A DNA stretch of 64,000 nt from Andrena cerasifolii (Eukaryota > Arthropoda > Insecta > Hymenoptera > Andrenidae), in assembly GCF_050908995.1 (NCBI RefSeq), contig NC_135124.1, positions 3,720,001 to 3,784,000 of the forward strand. Reading direction: 5' to 3'. Each line of letters opens with the position of its first letter. Within the stretch, counting starts at the first letter, position 1. Of this stretch, positions 38,101 to 53,100 are shown one piece after another. The translations under genes and the position numbers were made by a program. The notes beneath the pieces are model-generated. The model was not told the DNA's origin and did not search any database. It saw only the letters and a program-made list of their open reading frames with translations.

Positions 38101-41100
38101 TTATGTGTGAGTTTATTTTTAGGTAGTCGCGTCAACAGTAGAGACATTAGCGACCACCCACCTCCACACGATTACACACCTGAAGATTTGGTTACAAAGT
38201 ACTTAGACCATACGTAGTGTTCCATTAGAAAAGATCAAGCAAATTTATCTCTTTGAGAAATTTGATCACATTGAGGATATTTTCAGACTTATTCAGGTTT
38301 AAGTTCAAATTCTCTTTGATGTTGAGTCGACTTCTTTCCTCCGAAAATATACAGCATTCCAGCAAAATATGTTCTATGCTCATGAGCATTTTACACGGCT
38401 TACATGCGGAAGAGGGGTGCTTAGTTACTAAGGGGGGCAACAGGGTAATGGCTCCAATATTAAAGGTATCTTTGGAAATTTATTGAAAGGAAACTATTTA
38501 ATGAATCTTTTTGAAAATTTTCGGGATTTCTTATTGGATATTTAAGTTATACGAATATCTTTTCTGAAATTTATTTAAAGTAGATTTGTAAGCTGTAGGG
38601 GATCAGTAAGTTTGCGCTCCAAAAAAATTCCGCTGACATGGTTGACAGTTTTTTGCCGAAACGATTCTTCTGATATCAAAGAACCAAAAAGTTTTAGAAA
38701 CCATATGCGGGTGGCTATGGCACGACAGCTCGGAAGAAAATTGAGATTTTGTTCTAGAAATTAACGTCTTTCATAGAAAAAGAAATAGAAGGAAACGAGC
38801 AATCAGAAAAATCGCCGGTCGTGTCATAGGCACCCACATACAGTTTCCATAACTTTTTGGTTTTTTGATTTTTGAAAAACAGTTTCGTCGGAAAACTGTC
38901 AACTATGTCAGCGGACATATTTTGCAGCGCTAAGTTATAAATCTGCTTTAAATAAATTTCAAAAAAGATATTCGTATATAAAAAGTGCGGAAAGTTTCAG
39001 AAAGATTCATCAAGTAATTTTCTGGCATTTTTAAGGACCAACACGGCCGGAAAAATAAGCCATTTTTAAGAATTTTTACAGTACGATGTCTTAAGAGGAC
39101 ATAAAAAAATGAGTAGAAAAGCATGTTTAAATTTTAATATAATAATTAATCTTCTGACCCTTCACGCGCGTTGGTAGAATGTGTAACTATATATGGAACA
39201 GAAGGTTCGAAACCAAATTTTCGTTTTTTTTTTATAAACTATATGAGTGTAGTTTCCGTTGCACGTGCGGATTTTTTAAACAAATTATTTTTGTATAAAT
39301 GGCACGTTATAGAAGAAAAAATTACGAAAATCCGCGAATAAGATGGGCAGTTTTTCGAGCGTATTTCAACAAATTTTTTGTCGGTTAAAAAATCCGCACG
39401 TGCAACGGAAACTACACTCATGTAATTTATAACAATTACTCGGGGGAGGGTCTGGGGTTATGTAGGGCTTGCACCCACTAAAACTTCACGGTGGTCGTCC
39501 TCGGATGCGGAGTAGTGCGCCTGAGGAGGAGGACTTGATGCGGGAGCAAGCTAGCGATTCGTTCGCTTGCCCCCCCCCCCCCCCTCACGCACATGATGTT
39601 GATGCATACTCCGCACCGATTCCCCGACGACTCGGGGACTTCCCTGGGGAATAACCCAGACCTAACCCAGACTTAACCCTGTCTCGATCTAATAATCGTA
39701 AGCTGACGCTCGGTCCCAAACCGCCACCTTAGATCGCGACAAATCTGTAGGACTTATATCCGGAGATCATTGATTTTTCAAACACTAACAATGCTAAAGG
39801 TCAATGATACCAGTGGTCACTGACAAAGTGTCATCTTTTTAAGGTCGTAGCAAACACAGCAACGGAGGAACGCCACAGAAAACCCGGAACAGAAACAGCT
39901 GCTGTAACGCTGGACGCGTCGCCAACATTGCGCACAGAAGTTTTCAAGACAACCTATACGTACCTAACATTGAACACTGATCATCCAAACATAAATGACG
40001 CCTTAGAGAGTAGCACGAAGGTAATAACAAACACGGTAACCGCTCCACAACATTATTTGGATACGATTCTGGAACCATCAGAGGCACCGCGACCAGAAAC
40101 GAACACGTACGTCAGCACCAGAATGTTGGAGAAAACATTCATGGAAGATGGACGAACCAGAATCGAGACTGGGAGTGATGCTGTCACACAGGTCGGTACT
40201 TGGAAGTCCAAAATTCATATTTTCCAGGCAAAAGGTGTTCTGCTTCTATCTGAACCCCCAAGTGAATTGTGCCATTTTTTTCTTCAGCTTATAATAACAG
40301 AATCTGCACCACCACCTCGTCCAACCAGTGTCACGACTACTCTTACCGCGCTGGACAACACTGAGGAAAGCGTCACTGACACGATGAAAACTTATTACAT
40401 TACATATACGTATTATAAGACCTTGCTGGAGAAAGGTAGCACGGTGGTACGAACGAACGTCGCGACGTCCACCGACGTTGTTCTGGAGAAAGTGCCTATC
40501 AAGAAGATGGCGACCAAGGCCGCACTGGTCAATTCAACTCCTGAACCAATCCAAATTTTTGCGACGAAAACGTACCTCACGACGTTTACGTACTTCACCA
40601 CGTTACTTCAGGTAAACTATCGTCAGGAATCATGTTTCCTTTGGTTACTCTTTTTTCTGAGCTTGCCAAAATCATATTGGAGATGAGGTTGATTAAACAA
40701 ATATTTGTCACAGCTGGCGCAAGATCTGGTATGAAAAAAGTCCGAAAAACTAAACAAATCATTTTTATTTTGCAAATTTTTAAAGTTTAAATCCTTCTCG
40801 AACACTTTTTATTTATGAAGGCAAAAAAATATTGGATTTTATTCGGTATGGTTGTTACACGCCAGGGTTCCCGATGCAAAACGTTACTTTCGTTTATCAT
40901 AACGCAGCAATAATTTGTATTCGCCAACAAGCGACTTCCGCCCCAAAGACGCAGACACTATTGGTACTGTTACAGAGTTTATGTTAAAACTTGAAGAGTT
41001 TGTTCAGTTTGTGCTCGAAGTATAAAAGCAGTAGGGCAGAGATGGGCATTATTTGAATTAAAAAATGATTGAAATAACTTTTCAAATAAAGAGACTTCAT

Positions 41101-44100
41101 CTTTTTCCTTAGTCGACTAAAAGTCGACTAACAAGGGAACACCGCGAACCCGGGCTCACCGATTGGAACGCAACTTTGTCGGTTTTTAGAGTAACTCAAA
41201 ACAAGAACAACGGTGTGTTTCATTTGGGCCCTATCGCCCTTTAACGGAGTGAAAACTAACCTCAAAGTCGAATTGGCACTTCCACTTTTTCGCCCATAAC
41301 TCTCAAAGTACAGCAGACAGAAAAAAACGTTTTAAACAAAAGTTTAATGGTGCAATAAGCGCTACAAACTTGCGTTAACAAAATTTTGGAAAGAGTTTTT
41401 TTCGTCAGTTATATATTTTTTTTTTAACTCTTTTCAAAATTTGGTTAACGGAAGTTTGTAGCGCTTATTGCACCATTAAACTTTTGTTTGAAACATTTTT
41501 TTCTGTCTGCTGTACTTTGAGAGTTATACGCGAAAAAGTGCAAGTGCCAATTCGACTTTGAGGTTAGTTTTCACCCGCTTAAAGGACGATAGGGCCGAAA
41601 TGAAAGACACCGTTGTTCTTGTATTGAATCACTCTAAAAACCCACAAAGTTGCGTTCCAATCGGTGAGTCAGGGTTCCCTTGTAAGTTAGCTTTATTCAT
41701 GGCGCCAGAGATGAAACTGGTTATTCAAGGGGAGTTCCTCCGACGGCGAATGATGCTTCGTTTATTCATAGGCCTTTCCTCTTGAGTTGGGAATACTGTT
41801 TCAGCTTTCATGTTATTCTTATATCTACTACTTAGAATGTCGAATAACCGGCGAAAGCCTTTGCGGCCCGACCCGCGCGCGGTTTCCTACCGTTCAGATT
41901 CTACAGAACCTGAATTTCTTATTTTTCATCGTATCAATATGAAAGTGACACCAATGAATTCCTGGCGTTCTGCCGATTAATTAGACCGAAAATAATTTAA
42001 ATCGCACTATTTTTAACGAAACGGAATTTGAATTTTGAAAATAAATTTCTCACGTAATATCCTTAATTATGGTCGGAATTATATCATTTTTGGAGCCATT
42101 TTTATCGGGAAGACATAAGAAATCGATTGGTAATACTTTTATCAACACTTATCGAAAACATGAACATTTTATCTGGCCTGTCGGTTTTATTGCTTTCGGC
42201 TGTCAACGGGCGGTCTACTAGAGTCTGAAGGTCGTCGCTCGCAACGAGAAAGCAAAACAGTGGGGTGGGTAGATCTTCCCAGATAATCCGAGCCCGAGCT
42301 TTCGATTGTTGAGAAGCCTTTGGGCTCGGATTGTCTGGAAATACCTACCCACCCCACTGTTTTGCTTTCTCGCTGCGAGCGAGGGCCATCGGGCCCTAAA
42401 CCGACAGGCCAGATAAAATGTTCATGTTTTCGATAAGTGTTGATAAAAGTATTACCAATCGATTCCTTATGTCTTCCCGATAACAATAGCCCCCAAAATG
42501 ATATAATTCGGACCATAATTAAGGATATTACGTGAGAAATGTATTTGCAAAATTTAAAGCCCGTTTCGTTAAAAATAGTGCGATTTAAATTATTTTCGGT
42601 CCAATTAATTGGCAGAACGCCAGGACTCCATTGGTGTCACTTTCATATTGATACGATGAAAAATAAACAAATTCAGATTTTGTAGAATCTGACCGGTAGG
42701 CGACCGGTTGGGCCGCAAATGCTTTCGCCGGTTATTCGACATTCTAGTATAAGAATAACATGAAAGCTGAAACATTATTTACAACTCAAGAGGAAAGGCC
42801 TATGAATAAACGAAGCATCATTCGCCGTCGGAGGAACTCCCCTTGAATAACCAGCATTATCTCAGGCGCCTTGAATAAAGCTAAATCATCCTCAGTCAAC
42901 CTTTGAATAACGGATAACCGTAAGTACCTTTTATCTAGATATTATCTAGATATTATCTTTGCCCAACTCTGCAGTAGGGAAGCATAGATTATAAGCATGA
43001 TGTCCATTTATACGTAGGTCAGATCGACAATTTCTATTGCAAATTAAAAATTCCTACCGGAAAATCAATTTTCACTTATCCTCAGGCTGGGGCAGATGGA
43101 GAAACGTCCACTACTGTTTCTTCGCGGTCCCACATCGTGGAAAACGTCGTCACGGAATCGATAGCACCCAGTTTACTGGATGCTGGATACATGAACGCGT
43201 TGCTGACAACGGCGCATCACTCTGATTCAGTGAAAAATGTTGTAACTGGATCAACCATCATCTTCTTCGACGAGGAGGATCAAATCGATCCTACTACCAC
43301 CGCCATCTTCCCAGAAGCGACGTCCTCGCTTGAACTTCAACAGGAAGGAACGATCTCCACCAGTTTGGTGTCAACTGAGACATCTCCTGTCATTAACGAG
43401 CCTGATCCGAAACCTACCGAGCAAATCAATCAAGTAATTTGAATTTATCTTCCTTTTCTTCGCTCTAATATAATTTCTTCGAACATTGAGAAAATTGATC
43501 GAATAGCATATTGAAATTAAAAGTACATGAAGATTGAATATACAATATACATATGTAGTATACAAGGTCACTAAGATTAGAACCTAAAATACCTTCGTTC
43601 CTTTTAATAAATCAAAGAAATGCGTAAGAAAGAAAGTTTTCGTTTCTAAAGGACAAATATGACGCCAAAGATTTTGTTTCTCAAGGTCATATTTTCCAAG
43701 ATTTCAAGATCATCCACATTTTTTTTTAAAATGAAATGGTATAATTTTATTACTGTAATGTTTATACAAATTTGTTTGTGTATAATATGTTGACCTTCGC
43801 ATGACCTTCTTGAAGTAATTCTTCATAGTGTGTGCCAATATTTCAATAAGAGTTGCTATTATGCACGCACATTGTCTTTGTAATGCTCGGTTATTTTTTT
43901 TTTATAAAAATCACTTCACACTGAGTAACCAAATTGACGAAGTTTAGTATCTAATGGAATAAATCTTCGTCGTTTTGAATTTTAAAATGATAAATTAATT
44001 GCAGGAGAATAGTGTGACAGTGACAACTGTTGGAGATACTGGTCAGAACAAACGACCTAATCAGAATACCAGCGATCTTCCAGTGAGCAATCTCCTCAGT

Positions 44101-47100
44101 CTGGGGTCATTGGGAATCAATAGTCTGTCAGCTTTGGGCCCCGTAATTACCGCAATGGCTGGTCTCCTACAAGGAAAGACTACGATCACGCGCAGGAACG
44201 ACACCGTCTCACAAGCTGAAGCTCAAGAAGTTACCACGCAAAGGTCTCCGATTTACATACCTGTCGCAGAATTTGCTGATGGGGACATAGAAACTGCTGA
44301 AAGCCAAAACATAGGTAAAAATTACAAGCTAAAAACACAATTAGCACTACCACATCATTCGGGTTGTTGAAAATTAATCATCGATAATGTATAATTTATA
44401 GAAAGAAAATGCACGAAGCTAGTTTAATTAAATTTTCACTTGGAGCCCTAGCTTGTATTAGGTAGAAGGCACTTTGAATTCCATCGTATATAGTTGCAGA
44501 ACGTGGATCATAATGATATCATTTTAATTCTGTTGAACTTGTCTATTGAATAATCTACTGCAGATAAGTACTTATATAATCAGACAATCAAAAAGGTATA
44601 TCTTATTCTTCTTTAAGGTGCACACCTTGCAAACCTTAATCACAACTACATCGCGGAAACACGTCACAAAGTGGCGTCTAACTTGGCGGATGGTATTCCA
44701 ATCTCGCCAGGTGAAATAATCACGGCTAATAGTGACGTGATTATTGGTAAACCTGGGAAAATGGCACCAAGGCCACCGCAAACGTTTTTAGAGGACGAAG
44801 AGCACATCGGGATGAAGCCGCCTCCTCTACCAGTTCCCAATATACCTGTCCATCCAGTTCTCGAGGTTTTGGAAAACGATCGGGAGGACTCTCAGCCGCA
44901 ACAAACCCTCCAGGGTCATAATGGCCCGCAGATACAGATCTATCCTGCGCACCAGGTTTACGAGGAGCATCTGAAGATTCCAGTCTCCATACCAATCGAC
45001 GCAAGCCCGACATTGATACCTAAACAACCGCAGAAACTCCACCCCGTTCAATTGTCCCCACCAAAAAGGATGGGTCTGAAACAAGACGTGTTAGAAAACG
45101 ATCCTCTTCTGAAGCCACCGGACAGACCTAACGTGGAACAATATGTGAATCCAAATTCGAATTTAAAAGAACCGGAATGGAGCCCCGACAAGCTTAGAAG
45201 GCCTTGGAGCACCAAGGATCCCCTCAGGCCTCCTTCGCTTCATCCGCAATTTGATCAGGTACGTAGTTTTGAGTTTTGGACGTTGAAATTACAAGTTCTG
45301 GGTGGGGGGGGGGGGGGGCGCTAAATATAGGATGCCAAGAACTTTGGATCATCTCAGAGAAGCTGCGACGAAATTTATTACACGATTCTGACTTTATCCA
45401 AAATTAAAGGGTCTCGCTGAACTACACTAAACCTGCCTAGTGGCTGAAATGCATTGTTTCCATTGTATCCACTGACATCCATTGTTTCATCGATATACAC
45501 ACGCGAGCAAATCATACAAAACCCAGAATCCCACCACGCAGAAAAATATCAGGTTTCCTGCACGAAAACGTGTAAAAAAAATTAAAAAAGAAATCAAATT
45601 TACACGCACTGAACACGCAAAAAAATATCAAATTTATCTGCATTAAATCATGCCACAATAAAATAGATTTACACGCACTCAGATAAATAAAACTAATAAC
45701 TCTTAATAAATAAACTTAAGCTAAGTTATTTCAACGTAAACTCACTTATCGACTGAATGTTTGTCTACATCTCGATGTGTCCCACTCGTTCAGGTAAATT
45801 AATATCGACAATTCCAACATAATTATTAATGAGTATAGACTGCGTGGAATACTAGAGTTATATTGAATTAAAAATCGTACTGTATTGGAGGGCATCTAGA
45901 GTGTGTGCTTTGATATAATGATAGTATCTTTGGTATTATGAAACAGAATACTGTGAATTCTGAAATTATGTAACATTATGACCTTGTAAGTTTTTAAATT
46001 TGCAGAATATTCGAGCACCTGAAACGTTTAAATTGTCGAACACTGTAGAGTTACAATTGTTATATTTAAGTATTAGAAATCAGAATTAGAATGTTTCAAA
46101 CTGAATGCCTGATGTATTTTGATAAATTTTACAGAAAATTGACTCAGGGAAATCACCGATTGGGAAACCCTGGCCTACCGTTCCATCTGAAGAGAAAAGA
46201 CGACCACCATGGGCTGAGAAAGATCCATTACTCCCTGATAGTTCTGTTGTCATTCAAAGTTCTGAGTCTCAGCCCACTCCATTGGAGCCCATAGTTCATC
46301 AGGTACCACACATCATCGATAGATCAACGGGGCAGCCTTTGCTGATCAACATCCAACCCAGCCAGGTGGCCAACGTTGTGATTCCCCAAGGTGGGACGCA
46401 GGCACTGATTTTCGGCGACACTAGTGAACCCCATATAAGTGGCCAATACTTCGACGATCCCTCGCCCTATCCAGAATCAGACGTGGGTTTAGGCTTTATT
46501 GGAATGCAAAGGGTACGTATTAAAATCGTGATGTACATTATTTGTACATTACATTTAGCATCAATACTTTCTATTTAGGTATTTCTAGTATTCTCAATGA
46601 TATAATCGATAATATATGTGGAAAGATGGTTACTTGTAAATGTACAAATGCGAAGGTTGTATTACGTTAAAGCAAGTGGGATAAAATTATATTATGGGAT
46701 AGTTATGAGATAAAAATGATTTTGTTAAATGAAAGTACAAAAAAAAATTGAAGATTACTTCCTATACCTTCAATAAAATGTTGTGTTACCACTTTAGGTA
46801 CCACTCTTGTAACAAACTGAAGAGGTTGCGCAACATTTTTTTGAAGCCGTCAAATAGTGTTGCGTTATAATACGCTGCTCAAGAAAATCACCTACTGAAG
46901 TGAAATGGGCAATGCGGTGAAAATTATTTACTGTATATGTTACCTACTGTGAAAGCCCGAATATCGGTAGATCCTAAGATTTGCGGGAAAAGCTAAGATT
47001 TACCATCCATCGTTGGTAAATCTGATCCCAACCAACTCCGTCAGTCGATGCGAAAGAAAACCCAGAACGATTGGATTTACCTACAATTTTCAGAGTTGTC

Positions 47101-50100
47101 CTTCGCATCGACTGTCGGTGTTGGTTAAGGTTAGATGGGGGGTTTTAACTCCCCAGTTGGAACATTATTTCGGGCTTTTACCAATGTTGTGCTGGTTGGT
47201 AATTAAGATTTACCGTATTCGGGCTTTTGGATATTATTCCGAAAGAGACCGGTGACCGATCAAGATGAGGTTTTGGGAGAAGGGGTGGGGAGGGGGTGTG
47301 GATCCTAAATCTAAAATTGTAGCTTCGAGTATTTATTAGTTTCCGACATATTAATAACAAATTATTGTTAATTTTTGTTTAGATTTTTTTTTGGACGTTG
47401 GTGCAGGCCCCCCCCTACCCGGGAACCCTCCCGTCCTCCCATTTTTTATTTTTGAAATTTTGTAACCACAGTCTCATTTTTAGCATCGCCAAACTCACAT
47501 GGGTTCGCTATCATGCTTTGCGCGTCCGCGAGCGGGCGCGCGCCCCCCCGCACTAATCTAGCCCCAACCAACACTAATACCCGGGACAAGTTGGAAAGTG
47601 GAATGCGTTGTGTCGGTATAAGTCAACACAAACGTGATTAAAAAAATCGATAAGGTGTACCATTATATACACAATTACCCCTGTATCTTTTGAATTAACA
47701 GTTTTATATTTGGGGTCTTTGCACACCCCTCGTAATACCCACCAAGTTTCATCTCGATCGGCCATCGGTCTCTTTCGGGAGTACAGCCGGGCTTTTACAG
47801 TAACATATATAAACTAAATAATTAAATGGAAATTTTTAATATTTAAAATTTAGTTAGTAATTCAGAATGATTTTTAAGTACATTTATCGGGCCTAATTTT
47901 TGGATAAAATCTATCATTTTTTGCACTTGCTGTCAAGGATTTCGAGAAAATTTAAATATGCTGTAGTCCACGTGAAATTGGGAGAAATATAAGTCATCAT
48001 GCTTCTAATTTCAAACTGGTTTTAAAAGTACACGACGTCGATTTGAACAGCATAGAATATTTTACAAAAGTAAATGTCTTAGTAAAAAAGGATTCTGTTA
48101 ACATATTTTACTTTTATTAATAAAAACAGTTATTGCTTGCGTATGATCCTTCGAAACCACACGACATCTTTTAGAATCACTGTCTCAATTTATTTAATGA
48201 TTTTTCAGTTCAAGATCCATTCTTTTTCGTATTATTCAAGATAATAGAAATCTTATGAACCAAACAAATTCATGCATTATGAAGTTTTATAAATATAGAT
48301 GTCATCTTTGACGTATCGTTCATATTCAGGTGGAAAATGCGCCGCAATATTCTAGCGGGAAGGATCCAGCAGAGTACATGGTTCCGCCATCGCCACTCCA
48401 CAATTTTAAAACACGTCCTGAAAAATCAGGATCTTCCAATCGCCCAGCTGTCATACCCTTACCACCAGTCCGTTTCGATTACGAAAGACCGCAGGATAAA
48501 GTAGAAGCATCTATAAAACAGGAGAAAAAACCGTCTGACGTGCACTTGATCAGGCATCCCGACAATTCTGGTGCTCTGGGTGGCCAAGGCCACGTGCACA
48601 CTGAGATCTTGGTCCACCATAGGCCAGAGACAGTGAACATTCGCCCACAAAGCATGCCACCTCCACCTGGCCACTCCCATGGCCACTCTGGTAACAATTT
48701 ACCACCACATGGACAATATTCCAAGGTTCCAAAGCATGGAGAATCGGACACTCCACCCCGACGAACTGAAATGTCCAATCCAACCGATAATTCTCATCGA
48801 TATATCATCATGGCGAAGCCAGATTCAGGAAACGAGATTGTTCTGAACTCCAATTGGAAAGCAGATAAGAAACCACCACGAATTCTGGCGAATAACAGGC
48901 TGAGACCACGTCCACCCATGAGGCCTACAACCAGTCGTCCTCTCGATAGACCGATCTATGTCGAAAGGCCAAATGTCAGGATGCCTATCTATAATGGACC
49001 CCAGAGGCCACCGCCAAAGACGCAAAATACGCACGCCTTTGTGCTTTCTCATCGACCGATAACGAATCTTCAGATTTACCATGAACCCCCGAGAATGTCC
49101 ACTCTACCGCCGGGTAATGGAGCAAAGGAACCGACAACTGAGAAACAGCCTTCGTTTGGAACTCACCCTCAGGTAAATGAAAGTCTCGGTATATTTATAA
49201 AATAGCAGCAAATATGTTTTGTAGACTATTATTGCTAGAAAATAAATAATACCATTTTAATTGTTACAGATTGAACTTCAAAGCAGACCACCCCATTTGT
49301 ACCCTGAGGACAAAAGACCGCCCAGCATCGCACAGATCAAACCTCAAGCAGAACGGACGGAGGAACAAGTGCCAACCGGGGCAACAGAATATCACAACCC
49401 ATCTAACCCTAAACTAAAACCTGAAGTTACTAAGCCATCTTTAATGAACACCCAGACTCAGAAATTCGGTGAAACTCCACCTCGTCAGGAGGAAAATCCA
49501 GAAACCTGGAACGATTATGCGCAAGTGGACAAGACTCTTGATTCTGAAATTGGTGCCTCAGAGCACGTAAATTACCACAATCGGGTGAAAGGTGTTCAGG
49601 AGTCTGAGGTGTCAAAGGGTGATATGCCCACTCTTACTCACGGGAATAAAGTGCCACTGAACGGGAATGTAGCTGCTGGCAACGTAGTGTTAGGAAAACC
49701 AGTGGAACCTGATCACGCTCCAAAGCAAAAAGGAAAACCTACGCGCTTAAACCAAGGCGCACCATTCATTCACAAAAACGACGGTACAACGAACCACGGA
49801 GTGTCTTATGGGCCCACTTACTACAATATCAAACCTCACGAAATGCCAATAATTCATGGGAAACCATTCGGCGTGTATACTGGATATGAAGGAGCGTCTC
49901 CTTATGGTCACAATGTGAAGGACGGTAGACCAGACTACGATATAGTGGAAGGTGTGCCTTCGACATATTATGGGAGCAAGAAATTGCCTTTTAATGACAA
50001 ACGCCAACCAGAGGGGCAGGCATCAACAACGCGCCCATACGAACACAATGACGCCATAGACTTGAAACCGCCAACCATCATTCCGCATTTTGTCCCGGAA

Positions 50101-53100
50101 GTAGATAAACCTGGCAGACCATATACTAGGCAGCCTACAGGGAATAAAATCGAAAGCAGACCGGCTTTGTATCCCAGACCAGAAATTTTAAGTCACTCGC
50201 AAGAAACCAGACCTCACCAGGTAAAACAGCCCAACGAAGTCAAGCCAGGAATGCTCATTCCGTTTGGGAATCACAGTATGCCTTATGAGACCAAAGTAAA
50301 CAATCAAAGTCATCTACAGTTGGGAGGTTTCGTGGACTTAAATTGGACAGGTGGTATGAAAGCTTCCAATCAACGGCCGGATGAATCAAGACCTGTTGGA
50401 CACCAGGCTCAGCCCAACAACGGTGAAATTATGAGAACCCACTTCAGGAATGGTACAATGCCTCAGAAGACTGAAGGTCAGTTCTCTCAGGCGAACACTG
50501 AGAGTATAAAGCCAGGATTTCAGAAGAATCGTCTTAATGTCGTTCCCCACTCAGAATACGGCGCAGGAACGAGGATTCACTCAGAGTATCCTCATATTAT
50601 TACCAAACCCAAACTCCCAGTGCCAGTGCCAGTACCAATAACCATCTCGACTGCCAATTCGAAGCCAGAGACTCGACCAAATATAAGATTCTCCTTGCCT
50701 GTTGAGGCGACAGGTGAGGAACTGGACAGGAAGACACAAACTGAACGACCACCAAGCATGCTGATCACAAAGAATAACTCGAGCGATAAGAAGAAGAACG
50801 AAGAGTCTCTCGAAACTGCATATCAAACAAACTTTGCTATGTCTAGTGCAGACAAAGGTGACTCAGTAGAGCATGAGACGAATTCTAGAATACACCCTAT
50901 CGAAACGTCCACTAGAGATATGTTAGATAACATGGAAGTGAATGCCCCATCCAGAGACATGATGCCTCCACCCTTGCGACCTACAGTAGGGACGAATCAG
51001 TCAAATAAAAACGAGGAGCAAGATCTGAAACCACCCCCTATACTTGCTCACGATGTTGTTGGCCTCTCTCCACCACCAATCGACATTACTACGACCAGTG
51101 CACCCGTGGGAGATAGATTCTCCTTTGTAACTACAAACGAGTCCGGCTTGAAACCCCCGCCCAAGTATATTCCTCTGAAGGAGTCCTCCGTTGCACCTTT
51201 GCCCAGTGTCAGCATGGTTCCACCAAGCCCAAGACCCTCTCTTGCAAGACCGTTCCTCGTGGAACTACTTTCACAGGTGAATTTCTGCTTGTTAGTAAAG
51301 ATGTTACAATCTGGGAAGTTTTAAGTTGACAAGTGTTGCGAACTATTCTTTTCAACACGTGCTATTCTCAATTCTAGTTCCTTCATTTTATCATACTTAT
51401 TACGTTTTAGGATATGGTGCCTCCACCACCGGTAACGCAGACTACCAGACCACTTGAAATTGCCACTGTGAGACCAGCAGTTGCAGTTTCTGGTTCCATT
51501 CAGATTGCAACTGCAGTTGCAACCTCCCACATTCCAGTCGTCCAAGACATGGAGTCGAAGATACCGATTATACACGGGACCGTTGATCTTCCAGTTGTCG
51601 TGGACGTGCCTGAAATTCTCAGGCCAGTCGAGACGAAAATGACAGAGCATGTCAGCATTTACACTGTTCGGCCGTTTAACACGAAACCCGTGTCCAGGTA
51701 TTCAAAGTCTTTCACTCAAAATCATTCTCTGTTACTTTTTTGACCAGGCGTAAGGTTCTTCGATAAGTCGTTGTATCCTTGTAGAAACTTGTGCTTAGTA
51801 TGTGCTCCTAAACAAATTGCAGACATTAATTGAGAAAAAACAGAAAAATATATAATATCGAATAATTATATCCTTTTTCTGTATTTTCTTTGTATTTTAT
51901 AAACGAGGAAAAAACGCAAAAATTTAGGAACGATGTAATATTTTTCATCGTATTATGCACGTTCTGGATTTATTAACGTGTCTAACGAAACATTTTCAGA
52001 ATTTCGATACAACCAACCGCCATGTTGTCGACGAAGTTAGTGGTCCCAACAAAATTGAAGCCATTACAAGTGGACCATATTCAACCAAGCAGATCATCGT
52101 CCACAAATCAAAATATGGAGCCAGCAAAAACGTACACCTTCGATATTCCACGAAATCCTGTGAAACGTCCAGAGCATCCTGTATTTTTGGAAGCTAGTCA
52201 TGATAACGTCATATCGTTGACCAAAGTGGAACCCACTGACACTTTAACTGCTGTGGTCATCTCGAGCCAGAAGGAATACGATACGATAGCGATAACGAAA
52301 GATGCGGCCACAAAGCTGGTCACTAGCCAATCGACGGAACTTAAAGGAAAGAACGAGACGACCGTTAAGGAATTGCCTAGTGTAGTAACTACAGTTGACA
52401 ATTCGATAACGAAGGCAACGAGCACGTTGTTGGAGAATAATAACAGAAGGGACGAAACGATGATTACTATGACGAAGGACAATGCTGGCAACATGATTCG
52501 TAAAACGGTTAACGGCTCGACTACCAAAATGCATATGAAACCCAAGGAGGTGAGCTTCAGCTGCGTGATACTGATAAAACTTCCGATGACTGTGAAGTGG
52601 ACAAAAGTGAGGCTGGAATTCCGGTGCTAAAAATTAGTTGTGATGATATTAATATTGTAGAATCTATAAAGATTGTTGATGCTAGGTTACATGAATTGAA
52701 ATTTTCATAGTTGCTTCTTCATAAAAAAATATTTAAATAACTCGAGAGCTTGACGACTCGAATAGTGTCAGTATCGGATTGTACAAGTTGAGAGTCGCTA
52801 ATATCAAATCCGACAATTCAATACGTACACATAAAATCGTCACTACCACTATGTTCCTCATAGTGACGAAGTGTCTTACTTTTTAAGAGATTTTGCCATT
52901 AATTTCCACAATCCCACTTTTTAAATGAAGCAGCATAAATCAATCGTTTCATTTATTTTATATTTCCTGTTTTAGCTAAAATTAAAAATCTCAATAAACG
53001 GTTTGTTCAATCTTACGGATTTTTAGGTCACCAGATTCCAAACGTCAACGGTAACGAGAACAGAAACGTCAGTGTTGGGTTCTCCACCGACGACGAGGAC

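Larger units (their letters stand above)
32900..39843 (+). other. Intron 4, 6.9 kb, packed with transposon relics
   Basis: This is the largest intron. It contains two copies of the TATAGTGCC element, one with another hairpin inserted, several foldbacks, a 1-kb palindromic element and a minus-strand LINE relic, all listed separately. The ends are proven by the exon frames on both sides. Confidence 0.8.
40612..43085 (+). other. Intron 6 with two adjacent giant foldbacks
   Basis: Apart from the two foldbacks listed separately (41128-41690 and 41690-42882), the stretch 40612-41127 is AT-rich with nothing recognised. The end runs to the acceptor CACTTATCCTCAG at 43085. Confidence 0.75.

Noticed and set aside
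41558..41785. Open frame with gene-like length in intron 6
   Set aside because: It lies across the arms of two foldback elements and has no domain.
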